61,273 nucleotides of DNA from an uncultured Oscillospiraceae bacterium (GCA_934565775.1 CAKTIN010000002.1:1-61273); one strand, 5' to 3'. Counted from the first letter of the stretch, positions 47,703 through 56,248 are shown. Made by a program: numbers and translations. Notes: generated from the letters alone by a model not told the origin.

Positions 47703-48572
47703 TCAGCGGCCGTCGCCCAGGAAGAACAGCGACAGCATCCCGGGACCCACATGGGCGCCGGTGAGGGGCTCGTGGGGCACCACGATGAGCTCCTTGGGTT
47801 CGGCGATCTGCCGGACCGCGTCGGCCAGGCGCTGGGCGTCCTCCGGACAGTCTCCGTGAGAGATGAACACCCGGCTGCGCTCCGGGTCTACCACCTTGTC
47901 CCGGTATTTCTGGGCAATGGCCTCAATGGCCTTGCCCCGGCCCCGGGCCTTGCCATAGACGGAGATCTTCCCCGCCGGGTCTCCCCAGAGCAGGGGCTTG
48001 ATATTCAGCATGGTCCCGGCCAGGGCCACCACGGCCTTGACCCGCCCGGTGCGCTTCAGATACATCAGATCGTCCACCGTGAAGTATTCGCACAGCCGGT
48101 CCCGGTCCGCCAGGACGCCCCGGTAGGCCTGCTCCGCGGACTGGCCCGCCGCCCGGGCGTCTGCCGCCCGGCAGGCCAGCAGACCCGTGCCGCAGCCCGC
48201 GCCCAGACTGTCCACCACGAACACTCGACGCTCCGGGAACGCCTCCTCCAGCTCCTGGGCGGCCAGGCAGGCGGAGTGATAGGTGCCGCTGACGCCCGAG
48301 GAGAGGCTGAAATAAAGGACATCCTTCCCGGCCTCCAGGGCGGGGCGGAAGGCGTCTTCAAATACGGCGGAATTGATCAGCGAGGTTTTGACCTCCGCCC
48401 GATTCCGCATTTTTTCGTAAAAGGCATGGCTGTCAAAATCCTCCGGGCACCGGGGGCACACATGGGCCTCTCCGTTGATCCACAGGGTAAAGGGGATGAT
48501 CTCGACGCCAAGGGTATCCAGAATGCACCGGGGCAGATTGCTCCCGGAATCGGCAAAAATCGCAAAGGACAT
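47703..48572 (-). CDS. DegV family fatty-acid-binding protein
   Basis: A 289-aa DegV/FakB-type protein: FAIFADSGSNLPRCILDTLGVEIIPFTLWING, VKTSLINSAVFEDAF, LYFSLSSGVSGTYHSACLA, VVDSLGAGCGTGLLACRAAD and YLKRTGRVKAVVALAGTMLNIKPLL. The family binds one fatty acid and, as FakB, presents it to the FakA kinase; no FakA is nearby. ATG 48572 has AAAGGAAG upstream. Monocistronic. Confidence 0.92.
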   Translation of the reverse strand: MSFAIFADSGSNLPRCILDTLGVEIIPFTLWINGEAHVCPRCPEDFDSHAFYEKMRNRAEVKTSLINSAVFEDAFRPALEAGKDVLYFSLSSGVSGTYHSACLAAQELEEAFPERRVFVVDSLGAGCGTGLLACRAADARAAGQSAEQAYRGVLADRDRLCEYFTVDDLMYLKRTGRVKAVVALAGTMLNIKPLLWGDPAGKISVYGKARGRGKAIEAIAQKYRDKVVDPERSRVFISHGDCPEDAQRLADAVRQIAEPKELIVVPHEPLTGAHVGPGMLSLFFLGDGR

Positions 48573-48699
48573 AGCAAGGCTTCCTTTCTTAAGGTGCTGC
48601 TTCTATTATAGGCGGCGGGGAGACGGATTCGGTGAATAAACTGTAAATATTTTGAACTATCTGCGAAACTGGTCGAAAAATCCAGTCCTGCCCCTGGGG

Positions 48700-48754
48700 T
48701 TGACAGCAGGGGAAAAATCTGCTATAATAACTGTACTAAGTGTGATAGTACAGT
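48700..48754 (+). promoter_or_regulatory. Promoter with palindromic operator of the YtrA-like operon
   Basis: Perfect -35 TTGACA (48700-48705), a 17-bp spacer and perfect -10 TATAAT (48723-48728). Just after it, a perfect 9-bp inverted repeat, ACTGTACTA (48730-48738) and TAGTACAGT (48746-48754), covers the transcription start. This is a likely site for the GntR protein encoded next. Confidence 0.85.
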
Positions 48755-48780
48755 TAAATCACTTCGGGAGGGATGTACCA

Positions 48781-49152
48781 TTGATTGACTTGAACCATCG
48801 GGACCCCCGTCCCATTTTCCTTCAGCTTAAGGACGCGCTCCGGCAGCAGATCCTTGCCGGGGCGCTGGCAGAGGGAGAGCAGCTCCCCTCCGTCCGGGAG
48901 ACGGCCATGAGCCTGGCCATCAACCCCAACACCATCCAGCGGGCTTACCGGGAGCTGGAGGCGGAGGGCTGGCTGCAAACCGTCCCGGGCAAGGGCTCCT
49001 TTGTCCGGCAAAGCGCAGAGGCCCGGCAGGCGGAGCAGTGCGCGGCTCTGGAGCGGCTGGACCGGGAGCTGGTCCGTCTGCGGCAGGCGGGATATTCCCG
49101 GGAGGACCTTATGACCCATATCGGGTCTGTTTGGAGGGAGGAGACGTTATGA
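48781..49152 (+). CDS. GntR-family (YtrA-like) repressor
   Basis: A 123-aa short GntR regulator: the winged helix DPRPIFLQLKDALRQQILAG, EGEQLPSVRETAMSLAINPNTIQRAYRELEAEGWLQTVPGKGSFV is followed by a short helical dimerisation tail only, as in YtrA. The start is TTG 48781, 8 nt after GGGAGG; the nearby ATG at 48774 runs into a stop. Its stop overlaps the ABC ATPase start by ATGA. In the YtrA type the protein represses its own ABC-transporter operon until cell-wall stress. Confidence 0.92.
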   Translation: MIDLNHRDPRPIFLQLKDALRQQILAGALAEGEQLPSVRETAMSLAINPNTIQRAYRELEAEGWLQTVPGKGSFVRQSAEARQAEQCAALERLDRELVRLRQAGYSREDLMTHIGSVWREETL

Positions 49153-50039
49153 TACACGCGGAGCATCTGACCAAGCGGTTCGGACCGGTCCGGGCCCTGA
49201 ACGATCTGACCCTAACGGTGCCCACCGGGGCGGTCTACGGGCTGGTGGGGCCCAACGGCGCGGGGAAATCCACCCTGATCCGCCATTTGGCGGGGGCCTA
49301 CCGGCCGGACGCGGGGGACATTACCGTAGATGGGGCGCCGGTTTACGAAAATCCGGCGGTGAAGGCCAGAATGGGCCTAATCCCCGACGAGGTGTTCTAT
49401 TTCCCGGCGGCCTCTCTGCGGGAGATGGCCAATTACTATGCGGGAATTTATCCCACCTTTGACGAGAAGCTGTTCTGCTCTCTGGGAGAGGTCTTTCAGC
49501 TGCCCATGAAATCTCCCATCCGCCGGTTCTCCAAGGGAATGCAGAAGCAGGCGGCCTTCTGGCTGGCGCTGAGCTGCAAGCCGGAGATCCTGGTGCTCGA
49601 TGAGCCGGTGGACGGCCTGGACCCGGTGATGCGCCGGCAGGTCTGGAGCCTGATCCTGGCGGAGAGCGCCCAGCGGCAGGTGACGGTCCTGGTCTCCAGC
49701 CACAATCTCCGGGAGCTGGAGGACGTGTGCGACTATGTGGGGATCATGGACCATGGAACCATGCTCCTGGAGCGGAGCCTGGAGACCCTGCAGGACAGCG
49801 TGGCGAAAATTCAGACGGTGCCCGGCCCGGCGGGGCTGCCCCAGGGGCTGGATGTGCTCTATACCGCCCGGAGCGGCCGGATGGTCACCCTGATCGTCCG
49901 GGGGGCGGCGGAGGAGATCCGGGCCCGGGTGGAGGCGGCGAAGCCGGTGTATTACGACCTACTGCCTCTGTCCCTGGAGGAGATTTTCATTTATGAGCTT
50001 GGAGGTGTGAACGATGCAGTCCGGAATATTGTGGTTTAA
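49149..50039 (+). CDS. ABC transporter ATP-binding protein (YtrB-like)
   Basis: A 296-aa ATPase: Walker A GLVGPNGAGKSTL, a weak signature FSKGMQKQAAFWLAL, Walker B ILVLDEPVDGLDPV and VSSHNLRELEDVC (H loop). After about residue 225 comes a C-terminal extension of the kind found in YtrB/EcsA-type exporters. It overlaps the GntR gene by 4 bp and the membrane gene by 26 bp. Confidence 0.92.
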   Translation: MIHAEHLTKRFGPVRALNDLTLTVPTGAVYGLVGPNGAGKSTLIRHLAGAYRPDAGDITVDGAPVYENPAVKARMGLIPDEVFYFPAASLREMANYYAGIYPTFDEKLFCSLGEVFQLPMKSPIRRFSKGMQKQAAFWLALSCKPEILVLDEPVDGLDPVMRRQVWSLILAESAQRQVTVLVSSHNLRELEDVCDYVGIMDHGTMLLERSLETLQDSVAKIQTVPGPAGLPQGLDVLYTARSGRMVTLIVRGAAEEIRARVEAAKPVYYDLLPLSLEEIFIYELGGVNDAVRNIVV

Positions 50040-51738
50040 CAAGCGCACGCTCAGAAAGGACCTGACCCGGTTCTGGCCCGCCTGGGCCCTGTATCTGGTG
50101 CTGCTGTGTACGGTGGTGTTCTCCGGCGGGACCTCTCTGTTTGAGGTCTATCTGTACGGGCAGGACCGGAAGGCCCTTCCTGCGGCTTACCGGATTCTTC
50201 ACAGCCTGCCCGGGGAGACCTTGGCGCTCAATGCCTTCCATGGGTTCCTGGTGGGGCAGCTGGTGTTCCGGTATCTCTATCAGCAGCGGCAGACCGTGGC
50301 GCTGCACGCCATGCCCCTGCGCCGGGAGGGCTGGTACTTTACCCACACCCTGGCCGCCGCCCTGATGGGTCTGGCGCCGCAGCTGCTGGTGGCCCTTCTG
50401 GGGCTTCTGGGGGACCTGCGGGCGCCGGCGGCCTGGCTGACCTGGCTGGCCGGATCCATGGTCCAGTATCTGCTGTTTTTCTCCATGAGCGCCGCAGCCG
50501 CCCAGGTGGCCGGGACGCAGCTGGGGGCGGTGCTGGCCTTCCTGCTGCCCTGCGGCGGTCTGTGGCTGACGGATACCATTCTGATGGACTTCATCAGCGG
50601 GCATCTGACCGCCATGCTCAGCGGCACGACCTTCCTGCAAACCCTGCAGGGGCTGGTCTGGCCGGGGCTTTACGATGCGGTCTGGGAAAACGGCGTCCCC
50701 ATCGGTACCTTTTCCTGGGGGCAGTGGGGCATTGCCCTGGGCATTGCCGCAGGCTTTTGGCTCTGGGGCCTGTGGCTGTACCGCACCCGGAAGCTGGAAA
50801 GCGCCGGGAGCTTCATGGCCCGGCCCAAGCTGGGGATGATCGTCCATTTCTGGCTGTGCTTCCTGTTTACCTTCGCCTTCCGGGGGCTGATCAACCTGCT
50901 GACCCTGGGGGTATCCGACCTGATCATCCTGCCTCTGGCTTTGCTCATGGGCTGCTTCGGCTCGGAGATGCTCATGCGCCGCAGCGTTCGGGTGTTCGGA
51001 AGGCGGCAGTGGGCCCGCTTTGGGGCCTGCGCCCTGGCGCTGAGCCTGGTGATCGGCTCAGCCTATCTGCCCGGGATCAACGCGCGGATCTGGGGCCCCA
51101 CCATCGGCGGGACGGACAGCGTGTCCGTCTGGACGGCGGGGGACTACGGCCACACCCGGCTGGAGCGGGAGGAGCAGATTCGCGGCGGGGTGGAGCTTTA
51201 CCGGGACCTGATCGCCGGGGGCTATGGCTCAGGCGGCAGGCTGGCCCCTGCGGACGGCGACGACGAGGCCTTTGCGCGGCTGATTTTTGATTTCCAGGGG
51301 ACCTGGTACAGCTCCCGGTGGGTGTGCTACCTGCCTCTGGACCGGGGCGAGTGGGTGGAGCAGGCCAACGCCCTGGTAAACAGCCCGGCGGCCTGCCTGA
51401 GGCGGCTGACCGATGGGCGGAGCGTGGAGGAGTTCCGGCGGATGCTCCAGACGGCGGTGCTCCTCACTGCGGACGGGCGGCAGGACCTGGATCCCCAGGC
51501 TCTGCTGGAGGCGATGGCAGCCGACGCGGCAGAGGGCCATATGGGCCTTCTGGACAGCGAGATCTCCTGGAGGTATCCCGGCGCACCCACAAAGCTGGGG
51601 ACCCTGCGGCTTTATGGCCGCACCGAGCCGAGCGCCGCAGAGGGCCGCTATGGCGAGAGCCTGGACTGGGAGTGGACCCTGCCCGGCTGCGCGTCTCATA
51701 CCCTGGCCTATTTGGCAGAGCAGGGGATCCTTTTCTAA
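50014..51738 (+). CDS. ABC transporter membrane protein with large extracytoplasmic domain (DUF6449-like)
   Basis: A 574-aa membrane protein. About ten helices (residues 20-360) in two clusters begin MQSGILWFNKRTLRKDLTRFWPAWALYLVLL; the conserved QTVALHAMPLRREGWYFTH recalls the cytoplasmic loop of ytr-type permeases. From about 365 a soluble domain of some 200 residues follows (TIGGTDSVSVWTAGDYGHTR and on), like DUF6449. With the overlapping ATPase it forms a transporter of unknown substrate; YtrA-type systems respond to antibiotics acting on lipid II. Confidence 0.8.
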   Translation: MQSGILWFNKRTLRKDLTRFWPAWALYLVLLCTVVFSGGTSLFEVYLYGQDRKALPAAYRILHSLPGETLALNAFHGFLVGQLVFRYLYQQRQTVALHAMPLRREGWYFTHTLAAALMGLAPQLLVALLGLLGDLRAPAAWLTWLAGSMVQYLLFFSMSAAAAQVAGTQLGAVLAFLLPCGGLWLTDTILMDFISGHLTAMLSGTTFLQTLQGLVWPGLYDAVWENGVPIGTFSWGQWGIALGIAAGFWLWGLWLYRTRKLESAGSFMARPKLGMIVHFWLCFLFTFAFRGLINLLTLGVSDLIILPLALLMGCFGSEMLMRRSVRVFGRRQWARFGACALALSLVIGSAYLPGINARIWGPTIGGTDSVSVWTAGDYGHTRLEREEQIRGGVELYRDLIAGGYGSGGRLAPADGDDEAFARLIFDFQGTWYSSRWVCYLPLDRGEWVEQANALVNSPAACLRRLTDGRSVEEFRRMLQTAVLLTADGRQDLDPQALLEAMAADAAEGHMGLLDSEISWRYPGAPTKLGTLRLYGRTEPSAAEGRYGESLDWEWTLPGCASHTLAYLAEQGILF

Positions 51739-51781
51739 AACGAGCGCCCCGGAGAAGACTGGGTAGTCGTAAAACCGTTTC

Positions 51782-51813
51782 AGTCCCGGCAGTCCCGTCT
51801 GCCGGGACTTTTC
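51782..51813 (+). terminator. Terminator of the GntR-ABC operon
   Basis: An 11-bp stem, AGTCCCGGCAG against CTGCCGGGACT, with a 6-nt loop, followed by TTTCTT. Confidence 0.88.
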
Positions 51814-51886
51814 TTGCCTATGTGGAAGCCGTATGATATAATCAATGAAGCAAATCGGCAAACCGGAACTTGTGGAGGTGCAGTCA

Positions 51887-52453
51887 GTGACAAAAGTGTA
51901 TTATGTGCGTCATGCAGAACCAAATTATGAGAACCATAACGATGCTTTACGTGAGCTAACCCCCAAAGGTTTAAATGACAGGAAACTTGTCACCAAATTT
52001 TTGGCAGATAAAGAAATCAATATTGCCGTATCAAGTCCATTTCAACGTGCTATAGATACAATTAAGGAATTCACAGACTTAAAGGGGATTCAAATTGAAG
52101 TTATTGATGAATTTCGTGAAAGAAAAGTAGGTAATGGCTGGATTGATGACTTTACCTCATTTACACAAAAACAATGGGATGATTTCAACTATAAATTACC
52201 GAATGGTGAATGCCTTCAAGAAGTTCAAGAAAGAAATGTTTCCACATTATTGAAACTGATAGAACACTATAAGGGAAAGAATATGATTGTAGGCGGTCAT
52301 GGTACAGCACTAAGCACAATTATAAATTATTTTGATGCTTCTTTTGACTACGAAGAATTCACGAAAATGAAAAATAAAATGCCTTGGATTGTGGAGTTTC
52401 AATTTGATAGTGAAGCACATTGTTATGCTGTTTACAAACATGATTTACTTTGA
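51887..52453 (+). CDS. Histidine phosphatase (phosphoglycerate mutase-like), AT-rich
   Basis: A 188-aa histidine phosphatase: KVYYVRHAEPNYENH has the RHxx motif with the catalytic His, followed by SSPFQRAIDT (Arg), the acidic DEFRERKVG and the second His in MIVGGHGTALSTIINYFD. The start is probably GTG 51887 with GGAGGTG 6 nt upstream; an ATG at 51845 is the alternative. Its base composition is quite unlike the neighbours: A/T-rich third positions and many AAA, ATT and GAA codons where surrounding genes use G/C. This is a clear sign of horizontal transfer. The family removes phosphate from small molecules or proteins; the substrate is unknown. Confidence 0.88.
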   Translation: MTKVYYVRHAEPNYENHNDALRELTPKGLNDRKLVTKFLADKEINIAVSSPFQRAIDTIKEFTDLKGIQIEVIDEFRERKVGNGWIDDFTSFTQKQWDDFNYKLPNGECLQEVQERNVSTLLKLIEHYKGKNMIVGGHGTALSTIINYFDASFDYEEFTKMKNKMPWIVEFQFDSEAHCYAVYKHDLL

Positions 52454-52650
52454 CAAATTCCGATTTTATTAAACGTATAAAGGCACGCCTCTATACGCCT
52501 TTGGGCATACCATGCGGGCCGCCCTTGCCTCTCCCTGTGGGAGAGGTCAGTCTGTCAAAGACCCCCTGCTTTCCGCAAACGGAAGCAGGGGGCCTTTGAC
52601 ACGCTGAAATGGAGCGTATCACCGATACGCTCCATTCACTGCTTTACGAC
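52454..52650. repeat. Cluster of intergenic hairpins
   Basis: No gene. Three strong palindromes lie in a row: CCTCTCCC/GGGAGAGG (52528-52546); a long hairpin with outer arms TGTCAAAG/CTTTGACA and inner arms CCCCCTGCTT-TCCG/CGGA-AGCAGGGGG (52553-52601); and a perfect 13-bp stem, AATGGAGCGTATC against its complement with loop ACC (52608-52636). They separate the foreign phosphatase gene from the convergent MATE gene. Confidence 0.65.
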
Positions 52651-52672
52651 CGCCCCGCAAAGCTCCGGGGCG
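52651..52672 (-). terminator. Hairpin after the MATE gene
   Basis: Stem CGCCCCG against CGGGGCG, 5 bp from the MATE stop on the minus strand; no strong T-run follows, so it may act with the next hairpin. Confidence 0.5.
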
Positions 52673-52677
52673 CATTA

Positions 52678-54066
52678 TTATTTTGCCGTGGCGGGAGCGG
52701 GGGACCGCTTGGGCCGGTAGCCCCGGCGCTTCAGGCAGATCAGGTAGGCAGGCAGCAGGAAAATGTCCGCCAGGACCCAGGCAGCCGGACTGGCATAGCA
52801 AATGGCGGAATAGCCCGCCAGGGGCACCAGGCACAGGGCAATGACCCCTCTGGCGATCATCTCCAGCACGCCGGAGACTGTGGCCAGCTGAGAGTAGCCC
52901 AGCCCCTGAATGGTGAAGCGCAGAAGATTGACCCCCAGCAGGGGAATGTAAAACAGACCGTTGATTACCAGCAGCTCCCGGGCCAGAGGAAGGATCTCTC
53001 CCGCCGCCCCGGCGTCCTTGGAGTCCAGGAACAGAGCCGATAGGCTGCCGCCTGCGAAATAGAGCACCACCACCGCCAGAAGGGAATAGACCGTACCCAG
53101 CACGGCGCTGGCCTTTACGCCCTCGTGGACCCGGTCCAGCTTTCCGGCGCCCATGTTCTGCCCGGCGTAGGTGGCGGCGGTGGCCCCCAGGGCGTCAAAG
53201 GGACAGGCGAACAGGTTCAGGACCTTGTTGCCCGCAGTCACGGCGGCCATAGCCACGGCCCCCAAGGTATTCACTGCCGTTTGCAGCAGAATGCTGCCGA
53301 TGGCGGTAATGGAGTATTGCAGCCCCATGGGCAGACCGATGGCCAGCAGCCGCCGGGCATAGGTGGGGCGGAAGCGCAGATCGTTTTTGCGCAGGTGGAG
53401 AATGGGAAACTGCCGGGCCATATACAGAAGGCACAGCAGGCCGGAGATCAGCTGGCTGATGAGCGTGGCCCATCCGGCCCCGGCTACGCCCATGTGCAGG
53501 CTGACCACGCACAGCAGGTCCAGCCCCACGTTGAGCAGACTGGAGAAGATCAGAAACAGCAGGGGCGTCCGGCTGTCCCCCAAAGACCGGAGAATCCCGG
53601 ACAGCAGGTTATACAGCATGGTGGCGGGGATGCCCAGGAAAATAATAAGGATATAGTCGTAGGCATAGGAAAAGGTTTCCACCGGGGTGCGCATGAGCTC
53701 CAGAATCCAGTCGCAGGCCAGGACCGTCACCAGCGTGACGGACAGGGCAATGGCGGTGCCCAGCCAGATCATGTTGCCCACCATGCCCCGCAGGCCGGTG
53801 TAGTCCCGCTCGCCGAATTTTTGGGCCACGGGAATGGCAAAGCCGGCGCACACGCCGTTGCACAGCCCCAGCACCAGAAAGCTGATGGAGCCGGTGGAGC
53901 CCACTCCGGCCAGGGCCTTCATGCCCAGATACTTGCCCACGACCACGGTGTCCACCATGGAGTAAAACTGCTGGAACAGCAGCCCCAGAAGCAGGGGAAG
54001 GATAAAGGAAACGAGCAGGGGCATGGGCGCGCCCTGGGTCATCTCCCGGGTGTGGTTTTTTGTCAT
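52678..54066 (-). CDS. MATE-family efflux transporter
   Basis: A 462-aa, 12-helix MATE protein: MPLLVSFILPLLLGLLFQQFYSMVDTVVVGKYLG, TGSISFLVLGLCNGVCAGFAIPVAQKFGE, MLYNLLSGILRSLGDSRTPLLF and, in the second half, GLPMGLQYSITAIGSILLQ and FACPFDALGATAATYAGQNMGA. Such carriers use Na+ or H+ gradients to export drugs or metabolites. ATG 54066 was chosen for the Shine-Dalgarno GAGGTGG; the frame extends 13 codons further. Monocistronic with its own promoter. Confidence 0.93.
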   Translation of the reverse strand: MTKNHTREMTQGAPMPLLVSFILPLLLGLLFQQFYSMVDTVVVGKYLGMKALAGVGSTGSISFLVLGLCNGVCAGFAIPVAQKFGERDYTGLRGMVGNMIWLGTAIALSVTLVTVLACDWILELMRTPVETFSYAYDYILIIFLGIPATMLYNLLSGILRSLGDSRTPLLFLIFSSLLNVGLDLLCVVSLHMGVAGAGWATLISQLISGLLCLLYMARQFPILHLRKNDLRFRPTYARRLLAIGLPMGLQYSITAIGSILLQTAVNTLGAVAMAAVTAGNKVLNLFACPFDALGATAATYAGQNMGAGKLDRVHEGVKASAVLGTVYSLLAVVVLYFAGGSLSALFLDSKDAGAAGEILPLARELLVINGLFYIPLLGVNLLRFTIQGLGYSQLATVSGVLEMIARGVIALCLVPLAGYSAICYASPAAWVLADIFLLPAYLICLKRRGYRPKRSPAPATAK

Positions 54067-54108
54067 TTTATGCCACCTCAAAAAAGGATTTTTTCGGAAA
54101 CGCACAAA

Positions 54109-54137
54109 ATAGTAGCACTTTTTTTAGGAACTGTCAA
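54109..54137 (-). promoter_or_regulatory. Promoter of the MATE gene
   Basis: On the minus strand, perfect -35 TTGACA (54132-54137), a 17-bp spacer with an A-run, and -10 TACTAT (54109-54114), about 40 bp before the start. Confidence 0.75.
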
Positions 54138-54196
54138 TCCGGAAAAATCCATAAATGCGCAGGGACTTTCCGGGGAAAAGAGGCGCAAAATGACAC

Positions 54197-54253
54197 AAAA
54201 AGCCCCCGGCGGCCGGGGCCTTCCCAGAGGCGGGGAGTCCGGGCGCCGGGGGC
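54197..54253 (-). terminator. Terminator of the GNAT-LOG pair
   Basis: Stem GCCCCCGGCG against CGCCGGGGGC (54202-54211 / 54244-54253) with a structured loop; the minus strand continues with TTTTT. Confidence 0.75.
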
Positions 54254-54257
54254 GGCT

Positions 54258-54782
54258 TTACAGGGCGGGCAGGACGGCGGGGTCGGTGAACACCGTCAGC
54301 AGGTCCAGGGTGGCCTGCTCGAGAAAGCCCTCCGCGACCCCGCGCCGGAGCAGATCCAGCAGGGGGGTATAATAGTCCCGAAGGTTCAGGATCCAAATGG
54401 GCTTTTGGTGCCGCCCCAGCTGCCGGAGGGTGAAGATCTCGAAGAATTCCTCAAAGGTGCCGATGCCCCCGGGGGCTACGATGAAGCCGTCGGACAGCTC
54501 CTCCATGAGCGCCTTCCGCTCCCGCATGGTCTCGGTGAAGCGCAGCTGGGTGCAGCTCTGGTACAGGACCCCCGGGCGGTCAAAGAAGCGGGGGGCGACG
54601 CCGATGATCTCCCCGCCCAGGCTGGCGCAGCCCCGGGCGCAGGCGCCCATGACGCCGGTGTCTCCGCCGCCGAACACCAGGCCAATGCTTGCCTGGGCCA
54701 AGGCCCGGCCCAGGGCCTCCGCACCGGCTAAGAATTCCGGATGAATGGCGCTGCTGGCAGCGCCGTAAACGCAAAGTCTCAT
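54258..54782 (-). CDS. LOG family protein (TIGR00730)
   Basis: A 174-aa Rossmann-like protein with the family marks LVFGGGDTGVMGACARGC, RERKALMEELSDGFIVAPGGIGTFEEF (PGGxGTxxE with catalytic Arg and Glu). Members of this group release free base from nucleoside monophosphates (cytokinin riboside 5'-monophosphate phosphoribohydrolase type). It overlaps the GNAT gene by 4 bp and is the second gene of the pair. Confidence 0.92.
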   Translation of the reverse strand: MRLCVYGAASSAIHPEFLAGAEALGRALAQASIGLVFGGGDTGVMGACARGCASLGGEIIGVAPRFFDRPGVLYQSCTQLRFTETMRERKALMEELSDGFIVAPGGIGTFEEFFEIFTLRQLGRHQKPIWILNLRDYYTPLLDLLRRGVAEGFLEQATLDLLTVFTDPAVLPAL

Positions 54783-55318
54783 AGCTCCTCCTTCCAGGCC
54801 GGGGGGAACGCCTCCGGCGCACCCGGCGCATTCAGCCGCTTTTCCAGCCAGCTGACCCCGTACCAGCGGCCGAATTTGTAGCCGCAGTCGGGGAAATAGG
54901 CCCGGGGTATGTAGCCGAGGGCCTTATGAAAGGCCAGGGAGGGGGCGTTGTCCGAGGTAATCACGGCATACAGCACCCGGTAGCCCTGCTTTTGCAGCAG
55001 CGCCTCCAGGGCGGCATACAGCGCCCGGCCGATGCCCCGGCCCCGGCAGTCCTCCCGGAGATACACGGAGCTCTCCGCGCACCAGCGGTAGGCCGCCCGC
55101 TCCCAGGGAGCCCCGGCGTAGGCATAGCCCAGGATCCTGCCGTCCTCCTCCCACACCAGCCAGGGAAATTGGGCGGTGTGCTCCAGGAACCGCAGGCGGA
55201 ATGCCTCCGGCGTGGGCGGGGTATACTCAAAGCTGACGGCGGTGTGCTCCACATAAGGGCGATAGATCTCCAGCAGCTCCGGCAGATCCTCCGGGACAGC
55301 CGGGCGAATTGCAGACAT
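54779..55318 (-). CDS. GNAT N-acetyltransferase (PAT-like)
   Basis: A 179-aa GNAT enzyme resembling phosphinothricin acetyltransferases: IRPAVPEDLPELLEIYRPYVEHTAVSFEY, AYRWCAESSVYLREDCRGRGIGRALYAALE with the acetyl-CoA pyrophosphate loop RGRGIG, and HKALGYIPRAYFPDCGYKFGRW. ATG 55318 has AAGGAGG 7 nt upstream; the ATG at 55324 is too close to it. The true acceptor is unknown; methionine sulfone or similar amino acids are usual for the group. Confidence 0.9.
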   Translation of the reverse strand: MSAIRPAVPEDLPELLEIYRPYVEHTAVSFEYTPPTPEAFRLRFLEHTAQFPWLVWEEDGRILGYAYAGAPWERAAYRWCAESSVYLREDCRGRGIGRALYAALEALLQKQGYRVLYAVITSDNAPSLAFHKALGYIPRAYFPDCGYKFGRWYGVSWLEKRLNAPGAPEAFPPAWKEEL

Positions 55319-55383
55319 AACCATGCCTCCTTTGGCAAGATAGGACCAGTTTACCCCCGGAAGGAGACCTTGTCAAGCCGGGG

Positions 55384-55412
55384 TTGCAAAAAAGTCCCCC
55401 CGGCCCTATAAT
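55384..55412 (+). promoter_or_regulatory. Promoter of the SDR gene
   Basis: -35 TTGCAA (55384-55389), a 17-bp spacer and perfect -10 TATAAT (55407-55412), 33 bp before ATG 55446. Confidence 0.78.
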
Positions 55413-55445
55413 AAAAGTATCAGCTTGAAAAAGGAGGGCGTTTCC

Positions 55446-56240
55446 ATGAAAATCGCCGTTGTGACCGGGGCAAGCTCCGGAATGGGGCGGGAGTTTGTGC
55501 TCCAGCTGGCCCGGCAGGAGCATTTTGATGAGATTTGGGCCATTGCCCGGCGGAAGGAGGCCTTGGAGGCCCTGGGCGGCCAAGTGGCGGTCCCCGTGCG
55601 GGCCGTACCCCTGGACCTGCTCCGGGAGGAGAGCTTTGCGGCCTATTCGGCCCTGCTTCAGGCGGAGAAGCCCGAGGTGGCGGTGCTGGTGAACGCGGCG
55701 GGGTTCGGTAAGTTCGGCTCCTTTGACCGGATTCCCATGGACGATGCCATGAAGATGATTGATCTGAACTGCAAGGCCCTGGTGCAGATGACCCAGCGGA
55801 CCATTCCTTATATGAAGCCCGGCGGGCGGATCGTGGAGCTGGATTCTCTGTCCGCCTTCCAGCCTGTGCCCTATTTGAATGTGTACGCGGCGACAAAGGC
55901 CTTTGTCCTGAGCTATACCCGGGGCCTGTGCCGGGAGCTCCGGGGCCGGGGAATCCGGATCATGGCGGTGAGCCCCGGGTGGGTCAAGACCGAGTTCTTC
56001 TCCCACGCGTTCCAGACCAGCACGGACCAGGTGCAGTACTTTAATCGCCTGTATGAGGCGAAGGACGTGGTCAAGACGGCGCTGAAGGACCTGTATCACA
56101 CCGCCAAGGATGTGTCCATTCATGGCCTGCCCATCCGGGTGCAGGTGGGGCTGGTGAAGCTCCTGCCCCACAGCCTGGTTATGGACATCTGGGAAAAGCA
56201 GCAGAAAAAAGCAAAGAACAACCCCATGACGACCCGATAG
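55446..56240 (+). CDS. Short-chain dehydrogenase/reductase
   Basis: A 264-aa classical SDR: AVVTGASSGMGREFVLQLA (cofactor loop TGxxxGxG, residues 8-15), VLVNAAGFGKFG, the catalytic Ser in VELDSLSAFQP, YAATK (Tyr and Lys) and VSPGWVKTEFF. The Arg-rich segment AIARRKEAL after the second strand suggests NADP(H). The C-terminus has a basic tail (KQQKKAKNN). The substrate cannot be read from the sequence. ATG 55446 was chosen because AAAGGAGG lies 9 nt upstream. Confidence 0.9.
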   Translation: MKIAVVTGASSGMGREFVLQLARQEHFDEIWAIARRKEALEALGGQVAVPVRAVPLDLLREESFAAYSALLQAEKPEVAVLVNAAGFGKFGSFDRIPMDDAMKMIDLNCKALVQMTQRTIPYMKPGGRIVELDSLSAFQPVPYLNVYAATKAFVLSYTRGLCRELRGRGIRIMAVSPGWVKTEFFSHAFQTSTDQVQYFNRLYEAKDVVKTALKDLYHTAKDVSIHGLPIRVQVGLVKLLPHSLVMDIWEKQQKKAKNNPMTTR

Positions 56241-56248
56241 CATAAGCG

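Noticed and set aside
51845..51886. Start of the histidine phosphatase at ATG 51845
   Set aside because: The 14 extra residues have no family similarity; GTG 51887 has GGAGGTG 6 nt upstream and gives the usual N-terminus TKVYYVRH.
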